A stretch of 8,076 nucleotides of DNA from NCBI GenBank assembly GCA_011055475.1, contig DSDH01000646.1, positions 1 through 8,076 of the forward strand. The letters are read 5' to 3'. A program made the translations under genes and the position numbers. Every line of letters starts with the position of its first letter. Within the stretch, counting starts at the first letter, position 1. Of the stretch, positions 1 through 7,266 are shown one piece after another. Under the pieces are notes generated by a model. That model worked only from the letters and a program-made list of their open reading frames with translations, was not told where the DNA came from and made no database searches. This stretch comes from Phycisphaerales bacterium. Its GTDB lineage: Bacteria > Planctomycetota > Phycisphaerae > Sedimentisphaerales > Anaerohalosphaeraceae.

Positions 1-80
1 CCGGACCGTGCCGATAAAGGACGCGTGCGATGAGGTATCCGCGAGACCGGCGCGTGTCGGCCGGGCGGAATGCCATTGTC

Positions 81-86
81 GGAGGG
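81..86 (+). promoter_or_regulatory. Ribosome binding site of the PilZ gene
   Basis: GGAGGG, with 8 bases before the ATG at 95. It decides between this start and the in-frame GTG at position 8, which has almost no visible upstream sequence. Confidence 0.7.
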
Positions 87-94
87 CAACAAAC

Positions 95-844
95 ATGGCC
101 GGACCCGAGCCCCTGACGGGCGAACAAATACGCGAGACGCTGAGTCGGGCCGCCGAGGACCGCATCCGCTGCGAGATCAGCTATACGGCCCACGGCCGGT
201 GGTACAAGTGCGGGATGCAACTGACGAGTTGCACGGATGAGCGGGTGGTCCTCGAGCCGCTGGCCGGACGGGCGAATCGACCCGCCGCCTTGCAGGCCGA
301 GCTGCCGGTCAACGCGGCGTTTCAGCAGGGCTACCATACGATTCTCTTCGAGACGGTCGTCGCGGACGTGGACGGACCGAACGGGGAGCGCATCGCCCTG
401 GAGATACCGGATGAGGCCGAACGCCTGGAGCGGCGGGCCTCTCGGCGCGTGGCCGTCCCGCCCGACCTGCACGTCGCGGTGCAGTTCTGGCATCGCGGCT
501 ATACCGACCAGGACGGCGCGACCCCGCCGCAGGATCACTGGCAAGGCACGCTCAGAGACTTGTCGACAGGCGGCGCGCAGGTGACGGTTGACCTGGACCA
601 GACGCCGCACTTCAGAGTCCACCAGGTCGTGGGGCTACAGTTCACGCCCGCCCCGTACCAACAGCCGGTTCGCGTCGAGGGACACGTGATCCATCTGTCC
701 GAAGACCGCGAAGAACAGGCGCTCACGATCGGGGTCGAGTTCCTGGGGCTCGAGGCCCATGGCGAACCGCGACGCATCCTGCATCGTCTGGGCGAGATCG
801 TCGAGTTCTACGACAGCCGCCACCCGGCGCCGACACCCGCCTGA
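95..844 (+). CDS. PilZ-domain protein, probable cyclic-di-GMP effector (YcgR-like)
   Basis: Predicted 249-residue cytoplasmic protein with no signal peptide or membrane segment. Residues about 8-105 form a beta-rich N-terminal region that fits a YcgR-type PilZN domain, though this half is only weakly recognisable. Residues about 113-235 are a PilZ domain with both parts of the cyclic-di-GMP binding signature: an RxxxR motif (R113-x-x-x-R117 or R114-x-x-x-R118) and D155-x-S157-x-x-G160. In the family, these bind the dinucleotide and pass the signal to a partner such as the flagellar motor or a polysaccharide synthase; the partner here is unknown. The ATG at 95 is preferred over an in-frame GTG at 8 because GGAGGG lies 8 bases upstream and the protein reads as domain from there. 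It converges on pckG with 63 bp between the stop codons, so it is unlikely to be co-regulated with it. PilZ assignment is firm, function is inferred. Confidence 0.87.
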   Translation: MAGPEPLTGEQIRETLSRAAEDRIRCEISYTAHGRWYKCGMQLTSCTDERVVLEPLAGRANRPAALQAELPVNAAFQQGYHTILFETVVADVDGPNGERIALEIPDEAERLERRASRRVAVPPDLHVAVQFWHRGYTDQDGATPPQDHWQGTLRDLSTGGAQVTVDLDQTPHFRVHQVVGLQFTPAPYQQPVRVEGHVIHLSEDREEQALTIGVEFLGLEAHGEPRRILHRLGEIVEFYDSRHPAPTPA

Positions 845-907
845 CCCCGCGACCGGCGCGGCGCGATCCGCCCTCCACCCGAAGCGGCGGCCCGCCCCGG
901 GCCCGGA

Positions 908-2785
908 TTACTCCAGGGCGAACGGCGAGATGATCTCCCCGTGCTTGGCCTGGGCCTCCTGCAGACGCCGACGAATCGTCGCAAACGTGTCGTACACAAT
1001 CTGCGGCGTGTCGGGCACCTTGTCCTGATAGATCTTCTCCACGCGGTCGAACTTGGCCAACAGATTCGCCACCCGGATCGTGAAGGCTCTGACGTAATCG
1101 TCCCGCGTGAACGCCTTGGCCAGGTGCTCGCGGAAGAGCTGCGCGATGTCCTCATACCGGGGGATGAAGCCGGTCGGCGTGCGGATCGCCTCGACGTCGC
1201 CGTGGACCCGCCGCTCGGCCCACAGGATCCACACCATCTTATCGAGGATCTCGTGCAGAAACTTGCCCTTCTCATCCCGCAGAAAATAGTTGACCGAGAA
1301 GATCGCCGGCGGGCGGCTGACGCCCTTGGCGAAATCCAGGTTGTTCTGGATGTAGCGGCCCAGGGGAATCGACACGAAGTCCTGGTTGCTCATGATGTTG
1401 AAGGTCCGCACGCCCTCGGCGCCGAGGGTGGCCGCGGTGGTTTCACTCTCCAGGGTCGCCCCCTTGGCGATGATCCCCTCGGTCCAGTCAAAGGCCTGCT
1501 CCACGGGCACCAGGGTATCGCTGTCGCGGCCGCCGTAGATGATCGCCCCCAGGGGCACGCCCGCGGGGTCGTCGGCCCGCTTATCGCGGTTGGCCAGGGC
1601 GCTGATCCGCACGGTGTAGCGGGCGTTCTTGTGTGACGGCGGAATGGGTTTGCCGTCGGCATCCGTCTTGCCCTTGTGCCACGCACCCTGGAAATTGATG
1701 CCCTGGTCGGGGACCTCGGCCCCCATGCCCATCCAGTAGGGCCTGTCATCGGCCACGAGCACGTTGCCGAAGATGACCTCGCCGGGCGTGGTGATCGCCT
1801 CGTAGATGACCGGGTCATCGTGCGGGTTGACATCCTGAATGATGCCGAAGATGCCGTGCTCGACATTGGCGGTATAGACCACGCCGTCGCGCTTGCGCAG
1901 ATAGGCGATGTCGTCGCCGATGATGGTCTGGCCGGGGATCATGGCCGTGCTGGTCTTGCCGCACGCCGAAGGGAACGCACCGTTGAAGTAGGTCACCCGT
2001 CCGTCCGGACCATGCACGCCCATGACGAACATGTGCTCGGCCAGCCAGCCCTCGCGCGAGGCCTTCTGGATCGCCAGCCGCAGCGCGAGCTTCTTGAGCC
2101 CGACGGTGTTGCCGGCGTATTGCGTGTTGACCGAGTAGACCAGGTTATCCTCAAGGTCGATGTAGATTCGCTTGCCGGCCACGTTCCTGCTGCAGCCGTT
2201 CTCGTCGAGCTCGCCCTGGCTGTGCAGGAAGCGGAAGAACTCCCCCTCGGGCGGCGTCTCGCGGAAGACCTCGTAGCCCGGGCGGTACAGCATGCACTCG
2301 CTGTGGGCCACGTAGGGCGAATCGGTGATCTGCACGCAGGGGATGCTGAAGTCGGAATGCACCGGTCCCAGGCACCAGAAGCACACCAGCATGGGGCGAC
2401 CGACCATCGCATCCTTGAGCAACCCGCGAATCTCGGCGACGCCGGAGGCCTTGTCCATGCTGTTGAGGCTTTCGCCCAGCACCATTCCCGGCGGCAGCAG
2501 GCACTTGGTCACCCGCTTGTCGCGGCCCTGGTCCTGCGGGCCGTCAAAATGGTAGGTGTGCCCCTCCATCGCCAGGGCATGTTCGCCGCCGCCCTCGCGG
2601 GCCATCCGCCGGATGCGCTCGTGATCCTGCGGGTCGTCCGTGAAGACCAGCACGGTCTTTGGATTACACAGCTCCACGGCCTCGGCCACAAACGCGTGCA
2701 GGGCCGGATGAGCAATCGCCATGAGTTTTTCGTACGCTCCGGCCTCAAACCGGGCCCGCAGCCGTTGCTCGAGATTCGCATCCAC
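908..2785 (-). CDS. pckG: Phosphoenolpyruvate carboxykinase (GTP-type)
   Basis: Predicted 625-residue cytosolic enzyme that interconverts oxaloacetate plus GTP with PEP, CO2 and GDP, the entry to gluconeogenesis from TCA intermediates. The kinase P-loop reads FPSACGKTS (F271 to S279), with the family's reactive cysteine at C275 and K277-T278 for phosphates. Candidate metal ligands are K231 or K232, H251 (in AEHM) and D291/D292 (in GDDIAY). A substrate-loop equivalent GGRDSDT sits at 418-424, where vertebrate enzymes have GGRRPAG; this and the length recall archaeal-type GTP enzymes. Start: the frame stays open to an ATG at 2923, but that ATG overlaps the predicted -35 box. The GTG at 2785 follows GGAAGG by 10 bases and begins the recognisable homology (VDANLEQRL). 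It is divergent from the namZ-like gene and convergent with the PilZ gene, hence monocistronic. Family certain; GTP specificity inferred. Confidence 0.96.
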   Translation of the reverse strand: MDANLEQRLRARFEAGAYEKLMAIAHPALHAFVAEAVELCNPKTVLVFTDDPQDHERIRRMAREGGGEHALAMEGHTYHFDGPQDQGRDKRVTKCLLPPGMVLGESLNSMDKASGVAEIRGLLKDAMVGRPMLVCFWCLGPVHSDFSIPCVQITDSPYVAHSECMLYRPGYEVFRETPPEGEFFRFLHSQGELDENGCSRNVAGKRIYIDLEDNLVYSVNTQYAGNTVGLKKLALRLAIQKASREGWLAEHMFVMGVHGPDGRVTYFNGAFPSACGKTSTAMIPGQTIIGDDIAYLRKRDGVVYTANVEHGIFGIIQDVNPHDDPVIYEAITTPGEVIFGNVLVADDRPYWMGMGAEVPDQGINFQGAWHKGKTDADGKPIPPSHKNARYTVRISALANRDKRADDPAGVPLGAIIYGGRDSDTLVPVEQAFDWTEGIIAKGATLESETTAATLGAEGVRTFNIMSNQDFVSIPLGRYIQNNLDFAKGVSRPPAIFSVNYFLRDEKGKFLHEILDKMVWILWAERRVHGDVEAIRTPTGFIPRYEDIAQLFREHLAKAFTRDDYVRAFTIRVANLLAKFDRVEKIYQDKVPDTPQIVYDTFATIRRRLQEAQAKHGEIISPFALE

Positions 2786-2795
2786 TTTTTTTCGA

Positions 2796-2801
2796 CCTTC
2801 C
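2796..2801 (-). promoter_or_regulatory. Ribosome binding site supporting the pckG GTG start
   Basis: On the minus strand the sequence reads GGAAGG, then 10 bases including a run of seven A, then GTG at 2785. No comparable site precedes the upstream in-frame ATG at 2923. Confidence 0.65.
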
Positions 2802-2894
2802 TTTCCAAAACAACCGGTTCTCTCGCCTGCCCCGGCGCATGGATTCCGCCACACCGGGACCTGTCGGGAAAAGGCTATGCCCAAAATCCGCGCA

Positions 2895-2923
2895 ACCTTA
2901 GAGACGGCGGCCCGGCCTGTCAA
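2895..2923 (-). promoter_or_regulatory. Sigma70-type promoter of pckG
   Basis: Minus strand: a perfect -35 box TTGACA (2923-2918), a 17-bp spacer, and -10 TAAGGT (2900-2895), which keeps the key TA and final T positions. Transcription would start near 2888, leaving a leader of about 100 nt before the GTG start. The perfect -35 and ideal spacing make this the best promoter in the window. It also rules against translation from the ATG at 2923. Confidence 0.7.
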
Positions 2924-2988
2924 ACGTTTTTATCGCGTTTCCGAGCCGGACGCGACGCTCCGGGCCCACAATGCCTCCGAGGAAAACC

Positions 2989-3018
2989 TTGTCGGCGAAC
3001 CCGCAAGGCATGTATCAT
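2989..3018 (+). promoter_or_regulatory. Candidate sigma70-type promoter of the namZ-pncA gene cluster
   Basis: TTGTCG (2989-2994), an 18-bp spacer and TATCAT (3013-3018), giving a start near 3025 and a leader of about 30 nt that holds the ribosome binding site. Four of six bases match consensus at -35 and five of six at -10. It faces away from the pckG promoter, about 140 bp between predicted start points, so one regulator bound in between could affect both. Confidence 0.45.
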
Positions 3019-3042
3019 AACGGGAGTGAACGTCTTTCTTGC

Positions 3043-3048
3043 AAGGAG
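3043..3048 (+). promoter_or_regulatory. Ribosome binding site of the namZ-like gene
   Basis: AAGGAG with 7 bases before the ATG at 3056. It fixes the start in a reading frame that otherwise stays open for more than 1.3 kb upstream. Confidence 0.75.
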
Positions 3049-3055
3049 ACACAGG

Positions 3056-4261
3056 ATGTATCGCGTGTTATACGGATCTGTCCTCACGTTGGGGTTGGTT
3101 TCCTGTGCCGCGAGTGGGCCGGTGCGCACGGGGTTGGACGACACCGCGCATCTGGCCGAACTCCTGGGCGGCAAGCGCGTGGGCGTGATCGCCAACGCCA
3201 CCGCCCGTGACGCACAGGGGCGGTTCATCGTGGACGTCCTGCGGGACCTGCCACAGGTTCGCGTGACGGCCCTGTTTGCCCCTGAGCACGGCCTGCAGGC
3301 CCAGCTCGGCGCCGGGGACAGGGTGCAGGATGAAACGTTCCAGGGCCTGACCGTCCACAGTCTGTACGGAGAGACACGCCGGCCCACGCCGCAGATGCTT
3401 GCCGACGTGGACGTGCTGGTCTTCGACATCCAGGACGTCGGCGCGCGGTTCTACACGTATGCGTCCACGATGACGCTGGCGATGGGCGCGGCCGCCGAGT
3501 GCGGCAAGCCGTTTATCGTTCTCGACCGGCCCAACCCGATCAACGGCCGGGCCGTCGAAGGCAACCTGCTCGAGCCGGCGTTCGCGTCGTTCGTGGGCCT
3601 GTGGCCCATCCCGGTGCGGCACGGCCTGACCATGGGCGAGCTGGCCCGGCTGGTGGCCGGCGAGGGCTGGCTGAAGGGACCGCGCCCGCCGGATCTGACT
3701 GTGGTGCCGATGCAGGGCTGGCGGCGGGCGATGTGGTTTGACCAGACGCACCTGGTGTTCATTCGGCCCTCGCCGAACATCCCCGACCCGGATACCGCGC
3801 TGGTGTATATAGGTCTGTGCCTGCTGGAGGGCACCAACGTGTCCGAGGGCCGCGGCACGGACCGGCCATTCATGCAGTTCGGCGCGCCGTGGGTGGATGG
3901 GCAAGCGCTTTGCACACGGCTGGAGGCGCTGCACCTGCCGGGCCTGGCGTTCGAGCCGATGAGCTTCACGCCGACCTCCTCGAAGCACGCCGGTACACTG
4001 TGCCACGGCGCGCGGATCATCATCACGGACCGCGATCGCGTCGAATCCTACTGGAGCGGTATCCGCATCGTCCAAACGCTGCGCACCATGGACCCGGAGC
4101 AATTCGCTTTTCGCGCCGGTCATTTCGACCGCCTCTGCGGCACGGATCGCATCCGCAAGGCCATCGAGGCCGACCGACCGCTCGAACCGCTGCGGCGCAA
4201 CTGGCAGGCGGAGTTGCAGCGGTTTCAGGCCGTTCGGCAACGTTATCTGCTGTATCCGTGA
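3056..4261 (+). CDS. namZ: NamZ-like (DUF1343) lipoprotein, putative exo-beta-N-acetylmuramidase
   Basis: Predicted 401-residue exported lipoprotein. Residues 1-17 are a short signal peptide ending in a lipobox L14-V15-S16-C17; the residue after the cysteine is Ala, so there is no Asp+2 retention signal. The rest matches the DUF1343/GH171 family closely: FAPEHG at 74-79 (its Glu77 is the likely catalytic acid), DIQDVGARFYTY, LDRPNPING, PSPNIP at 238-243 and EGTNVSEGRGTDRPF at 258-272. Characterised members (Bacillus subtilis NamZ) remove terminal MurNAc from the non-reducing end of peptidoglycan fragments, so a cell-wall recycling role is likely, though its substrate is untested here. The ATG at 3056 is chosen because AAGGAG lies 7 bases upstream and gives the signal peptide; the same frame is open far upstream, antisense to pckG, which has no coding meaning. 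First gene of a probable four-gene operon. Confidence 0.92.
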   Translation: MYRVLYGSVLTLGLVSCAASGPVRTGLDDTAHLAELLGGKRVGVIANATARDAQGRFIVDVLRDLPQVRVTALFAPEHGLQAQLGAGDRVQDETFQGLTVHSLYGETRRPTPQMLADVDVLVFDIQDVGARFYTYASTMTLAMGAAAECGKPFIVLDRPNPINGRAVEGNLLEPAFASFVGLWPIPVRHGLTMGELARLVAGEGWLKGPRPPDLTVVPMQGWRRAMWFDQTHLVFIRPSPNIPDPDTALVYIGLCLLEGTNVSEGRGTDRPFMQFGAPWVDGQALCTRLEALHLPGLAFEPMSFTPTSSKHAGTLCHGARIIITDRDRVESYWSGIRIVQTLRTMDPEQFAFRAGHFDRLCGTDRIRKAIEADRPLEPLRRNWQAELQRFQAVRQRYLLYP

Positions 4262-4303
4262 CCGGTCTCCATCGACACGGAGCGGATGAAAACCGAAAGG
4301 ATC

Positions 4304-4309
4304 GGAGGA
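4304..4309 (+). promoter_or_regulatory. Ribosome binding site of the glycosidase gene
   Basis: GGAGGA with 5 bases before the ATG at 4315. It sets the start at the signal peptide and rejects an in-frame extension into the preceding gene. Confidence 0.7.
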
Positions 4310-4314
4310 AAGCC

Positions 4315-5742
4315 ATGAAACACAGACACCTGATTGAGTTGATGATGGTGTGGGTCTGGGCCGCGAGCGTGGCCGCTGAGCCCATCGCCCTGCACCCGGA
4401 CAACGGGCACTACCTCGTCTGGCGTGGCAAACCCGTGGTGCTCATCACCTCGGGCGAGCACTACGGCGCGGTGCTCAACAGCGATTTCGACTATGTCCGC
4501 TACCTCAAGACGCTTCAGGCAGAGGGGATGATGCTGACGCGCACGTTCACCGGCGCCTATTGCGAACCGCCGGGGGCGTTTAACATCGTCAACAACACGC
4601 TGGCCCCGGCCAAGGAACGCCTGATCTGCCCGTGGGCGCGGTCCGACACGCCGGGCTATGCCAACGGCGGCAACAAGTTCGACCTGACCCGATGGGATGA
4701 GCGGTACTTCCAGCGACTGAGGGATTTCGTCGCCACGGCCGCGCGACACGACGTGATCGTCGAGCTGGTGTTGTTCTGCCCGTTCTACAAGGATGACATG
4801 TGGCACCTGAGCCCGATGAACGCCCGCAACAACGTCAACGGCATCGGCGACGTGGGCCGCGAGGAGGTGTACACGTTGCGAAACGCCGCGCTGCAAGGCG
4901 TGCAGGACACGATGGCCCGCAAGATCGTCACCGAGCTGAAAGACTTCGACAACCTGTACTACGAAATCTGCAACGAACCCTACTTCGGCGGCGTGACGCT
5001 GGACTGGCAGGCGCATATCGCCGGGGTGATCGTCGAGACCGAGAAGGCCCTGGGCGTGCGGCACCTCATCGCGCAGAACATCGCCAACAAAACGCAGACG
5101 ATCACGAATCCCGATCCGCGCGTGTCGATCTTCAATTTCCACTACGCCAAGCCCCCCACCGCCGTCACGGACAACTACGGCCTGAACCGCGTGATCGGCG
5201 ACGATGAAACGGGCTTTGCGGGCAGCGCCGATGAGCCCTACCGTATCGAGGCGTGGAACTTCATTTTAGCCGGCGGGGGCATCTTTAACCACCTGGACTA
5301 TTCGTTCCAGGTCGGACACGAGGACGGACGTGGCACGATCAAGGCGCCGGGCGGCGGGGGCCCGACGTTCCGCGAGCAGATGCGGATTCTCAAACGGTTC
5401 ATCCACGGCTTCAACTTCGTAGCGATGCGGCCGGACCGCTCCGTGGTCGTCGGCGGCCTGCCGGAAAAGGCCTCGGCCTATGCCCTGGCGCGGACCGGGC
5501 GGGCGTACGCGATCTACGCCAGCGGATGCGACGGGCCGGTTGACCTGGTTGTGTCGCTGCCGCCGGGGTCGTGGCGGGCCGTCTGGGTGGATACGAAGAG
5601 CGGCCAGACCACCGCGGAGCGCTTCACGCACGATGGCGGCGGCAAGACCTTGCGCTCACCGACGTTCAAGACGGATATCGCCCTGCAGATCCGCCGGCCC
5701 GCGAGACGCGCGGCAGCGCGATCCGGCGGCACGGGTGGATGA
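4315..5742 (+). CDS. Secreted TIM-barrel glycoside hydrolase-like protein (clan GH-A type), substrate unknown
   Basis: Predicted 475-residue exported protein. Residues 1-21 look like a Sec signal peptide (K2, R4, hydrophobic stretch about 9-17, cleavage after VAA21), although Glu8 in the middle is unusual. Residues about 22-370 read as a (beta/alpha)8 barrel of the cellulase-like superfamily. YYEICNEP carries a candidate acid/base Glu221 preceded by Asn220, the hallmark of clan GH-A at strand 4; GDDETGF carries candidate nucleophile Glu298, at strand-7 spacing. Residues about 375-460 form a small beta domain resembling the C-terminal domain attached to DUF4038-type glycosidases. The final 16 residues are rich in Arg, Ala and Gly and look like an unstructured tail. 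GGAGGA lies 5 bases before the ATG; an in-frame extension upstream overlaps the namZ-like gene and is rejected. Follows that gene by 53 bp. I cannot assign a CAZy family or substrate. Confidence 0.8.
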   Translation: MKHRHLIELMMVWVWAASVAAEPIALHPDNGHYLVWRGKPVVLITSGEHYGAVLNSDFDYVRYLKTLQAEGMMLTRTFTGAYCEPPGAFNIVNNTLAPAKERLICPWARSDTPGYANGGNKFDLTRWDERYFQRLRDFVATAARHDVIVELVLFCPFYKDDMWHLSPMNARNNVNGIGDVGREEVYTLRNAALQGVQDTMARKIVTELKDFDNLYYEICNEPYFGGVTLDWQAHIAGVIVETEKALGVRHLIAQNIANKTQTITNPDPRVSIFNFHYAKPPTAVTDNYGLNRVIGDDETGFAGSADEPYRIEAWNFILAGGGIFNHLDYSFQVGHEDGRGTIKAPGGGGPTFREQMRILKRFIHGFNFVAMRPDRSVVVGGLPEKASAYALARTGRAYAIYASGCDGPVDLVVSLPPGSWRAVWVDTKSGQTTAERFTHDGGGKTLRSPTFKTDIALQIRRPARRAAARSGGTGG

Positions 5743-5747
5743 TCTAC

Positions 5748-5753
5748 GGAGGT
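5748..5753 (+). promoter_or_regulatory. Ribosome binding site of pncB
   Basis: GGAGGT with 10 bases before the ATG at 5764. The alternative GTG at 5752 lies inside this site, so it cannot be served by it. Confidence 0.65.
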
Positions 5754-5763
5754 GGACTCGGTC

Positions 5764-7236
5764 ATGACGCGGCTTGCCGACATTTACAGACCGGCCCTGG
5801 GGCTGCTGACCGACCTGTACCAGTTGACGATGGCCTATGGCTATTGGAAGCTGGACCACAACGACCGCCAGGCCGTCTTTCACCTGTCCTTCCGCGAGTG
5901 TCCTTTCGACGGTGGTTATGCCGTGGCGTGCGGTTTGGCGCCGGCGGTCGATTACGTCGAGTCGTTCCGCTTTGACCCGGCGGACCTGGAGTTCCTCGCC
6001 GCCCAGAAGGGCGCCGACGGCAAGCCGCTGTTCGAGCAGGCGTTTCTGGACTACCTGGCCGGGCTGAGGCTCACGGTCGACGTGGACGCCATGCCCGAGG
6101 GCACGGTCGCGTTCGGCGGCCAGCCGTTGGTCCGCGTGCAGGGCCCGTTGTTGCAGTGCCAGCTCCTGGAGACGCCGCTGTTGAACCTGATCAACTTCCC
6201 GACGCTGATCGCCACCAAGTCCGCCCGCGTCTGCCAGGCCGCCGAGGGCCAGCCGGTACTGGAGTTCGGCCTGCGACGCGCCCAGGGCGTCGATGGCGGG
6301 CTGTCGGCCAGTCGCGCCGCCTACATCGGCGGCGCCGCCGGAACCAGCAACGTGTTGGCCGGCCGGCTGTTCGGCATCCCCGTCAAGGGCACGCACGCCC
6401 ACAGTTGGGTCATGGCGTTCGACGATGAGCCGGCCGCGTTCGCCGCCTATGCCGAGGCGATGCCCAACAACTGCATCTTCCTCGTCGACACCTACGACAC
6501 CCTGCAGGGCGTTCATCACGCAATCGCCGTCGGCCGGGAGCTTCGCCGCCGCGGGCACCGGCTCCTGGGCATTCGGCTGGATTCGGGCGACTTGGCGTAC
6601 CTGAGCACCGAGGCCCGCCGCCTGCTGGATGAAGCCGGCTTTCAGGAGACGTTCATCGTCGGCAGCAACGACCTGGATGAGCACATCATCACCAGTCTCA
6701 AGAAGCAGGGCGCGCCGATTACAGTCTGGGGCGTGGGCACGCGGCTGGCGACGGCGCACAGGCAGTCGGCCCTGGGGGGCGTCTACAAACTGTCGGCCAT
6801 TCAAAATGCCCACGGCGGCTGGCAGTACACCATTAAGCTCAGCGAGGACTTGGGCAAGATCAACATCCCCGGTCGCCTACAAGTGCGGCGCTTTTGCCAG
6901 GGCGATCATTTCGTGGCGGACATGACGTACGACCTGGATTTGGGCGCAGGAGACGCGCCGGTGATCGTGGATCCGGCCGACCCCACGCGGCGCAAGCGCA
7001 TCGACCCGACGGCGACGCACGAGGACCTGCTGGTGCCGGTCTTCCGACAGGGACGGCGGGTGTACGACCCGCCCGACCCGGCCGCGGCGCGGGCGCGGGC
7101 CGCCGACCAGGTGTCCCGGCTGCACCCGACGATCCGCCGCTTGCTCAATCCGCACCGCTATCCGGCCGGGCTGGAAAACCGGTTGCATGAGCTTCGCCAA
7201 CGGCTTATTCTGGAGGCACGTGGTTTCTCGCAGTAG
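5764..7236 (+). CDS. pncB: Nicotinate phosphoribosyltransferase
   Basis: Predicted 490-residue cytoplasmic enzyme. It joins nicotinate to PRPP, with ATP hydrolysis, to give nicotinate mononucleotide, the committed step of Preiss-Handler NAD salvage. Family signatures run the full length: LLTDLYQLTMAYGYW near the N-terminus, the FRECPFDGGYAVACGL segment, EFGLRRAQG at 167-175, KGTHAHSW with the likely phosphorylated histidine at H213, IRLDSGDLAYLS with D273 and D276 for the phosphoribosyl group, and VGSNDLDE followed by WGVGTRLATA. The length fits the longer, human-like form rather than the roughly 400-residue enterobacterial form. Start: an in-frame GTG at 5752 overlaps the ribosome binding site GGAGGT, so the ATG at 5764, 10 bases downstream, is preferred. 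It lies 21 bp after the glycosidase gene and 30 bp before pncA, which makes its substrate. Confidence 0.96.
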   Translation: MTRLADIYRPALGLLTDLYQLTMAYGYWKLDHNDRQAVFHLSFRECPFDGGYAVACGLAPAVDYVESFRFDPADLEFLAAQKGADGKPLFEQAFLDYLAGLRLTVDVDAMPEGTVAFGGQPLVRVQGPLLQCQLLETPLLNLINFPTLIATKSARVCQAAEGQPVLEFGLRRAQGVDGGLSASRAAYIGGAAGTSNVLAGRLFGIPVKGTHAHSWVMAFDDEPAAFAAYAEAMPNNCIFLVDTYDTLQGVHHAIAVGRELRRRGHRLLGIRLDSGDLAYLSTEARRLLDEAGFQETFIVGSNDLDEHIITSLKKQGAPITVWGVGTRLATAHRQSALGGVYKLSAIQNAHGGWQYTIKLSEDLGKINIPGRLQVRRFCQGDHFVADMTYDLDLGAGDAPVIVDPADPTRRKRIDPTATHEDLLVPVFRQGRRVYDPPDPAAARARAADQVSRLHPTIRRLLNPHRYPAGLENRLHELRQRLILEARGFSQ

Positions 7237-7253
7237 ACGGGGGGCTGGCGAAT

Positions 7254-7260
7254 GGAGGAG
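7254..7260 (+). promoter_or_regulatory. Ribosome binding site of pncA
   Basis: GGAGGAG with 6 bases before the ATG at 7267. It overlaps the alternative in-frame ATG at 7252, which is therefore rejected. Confidence 0.75.
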
Positions 7261-7266
7261 AAAACC

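Noticed and set aside
1..33. Possible C-terminal end of an upstream gene, with a stop at 31-33 or 15-17
   Set aside because: Too short to judge; no reading frame gives a recognisable protein end.
845..907. Possible bidirectional terminator between the convergent PilZ and pckG genes
   Set aside because: Only 5-bp stems can form (847-851 with 857-861; 868-872 with 886-890) and neither is followed by a run of T on either strand.
1676..3055. Long open frame on the plus strand, antisense to pckG and continuous with the namZ-like gene
   Set aside because: It mirrors the codon pattern of the GC-rich pckG gene, shows no recognisable protein, and a lipoprotein signal peptide plus ribosome binding site define the real start at 3056.
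3068..4240. 390-codon open frame on the minus strand opposite the namZ-like gene
   Set aside because: Antisense shadow of a conserved gene; no motif or start signal.
5656..6813. 385-codon open frame on the minus strand opposite pncB
   Set aside because: Antisense to a full-length conserved gene; composition rich in Arg, Gln, Val and Gly without domain features, as expected from the complement of GC-rich codons.
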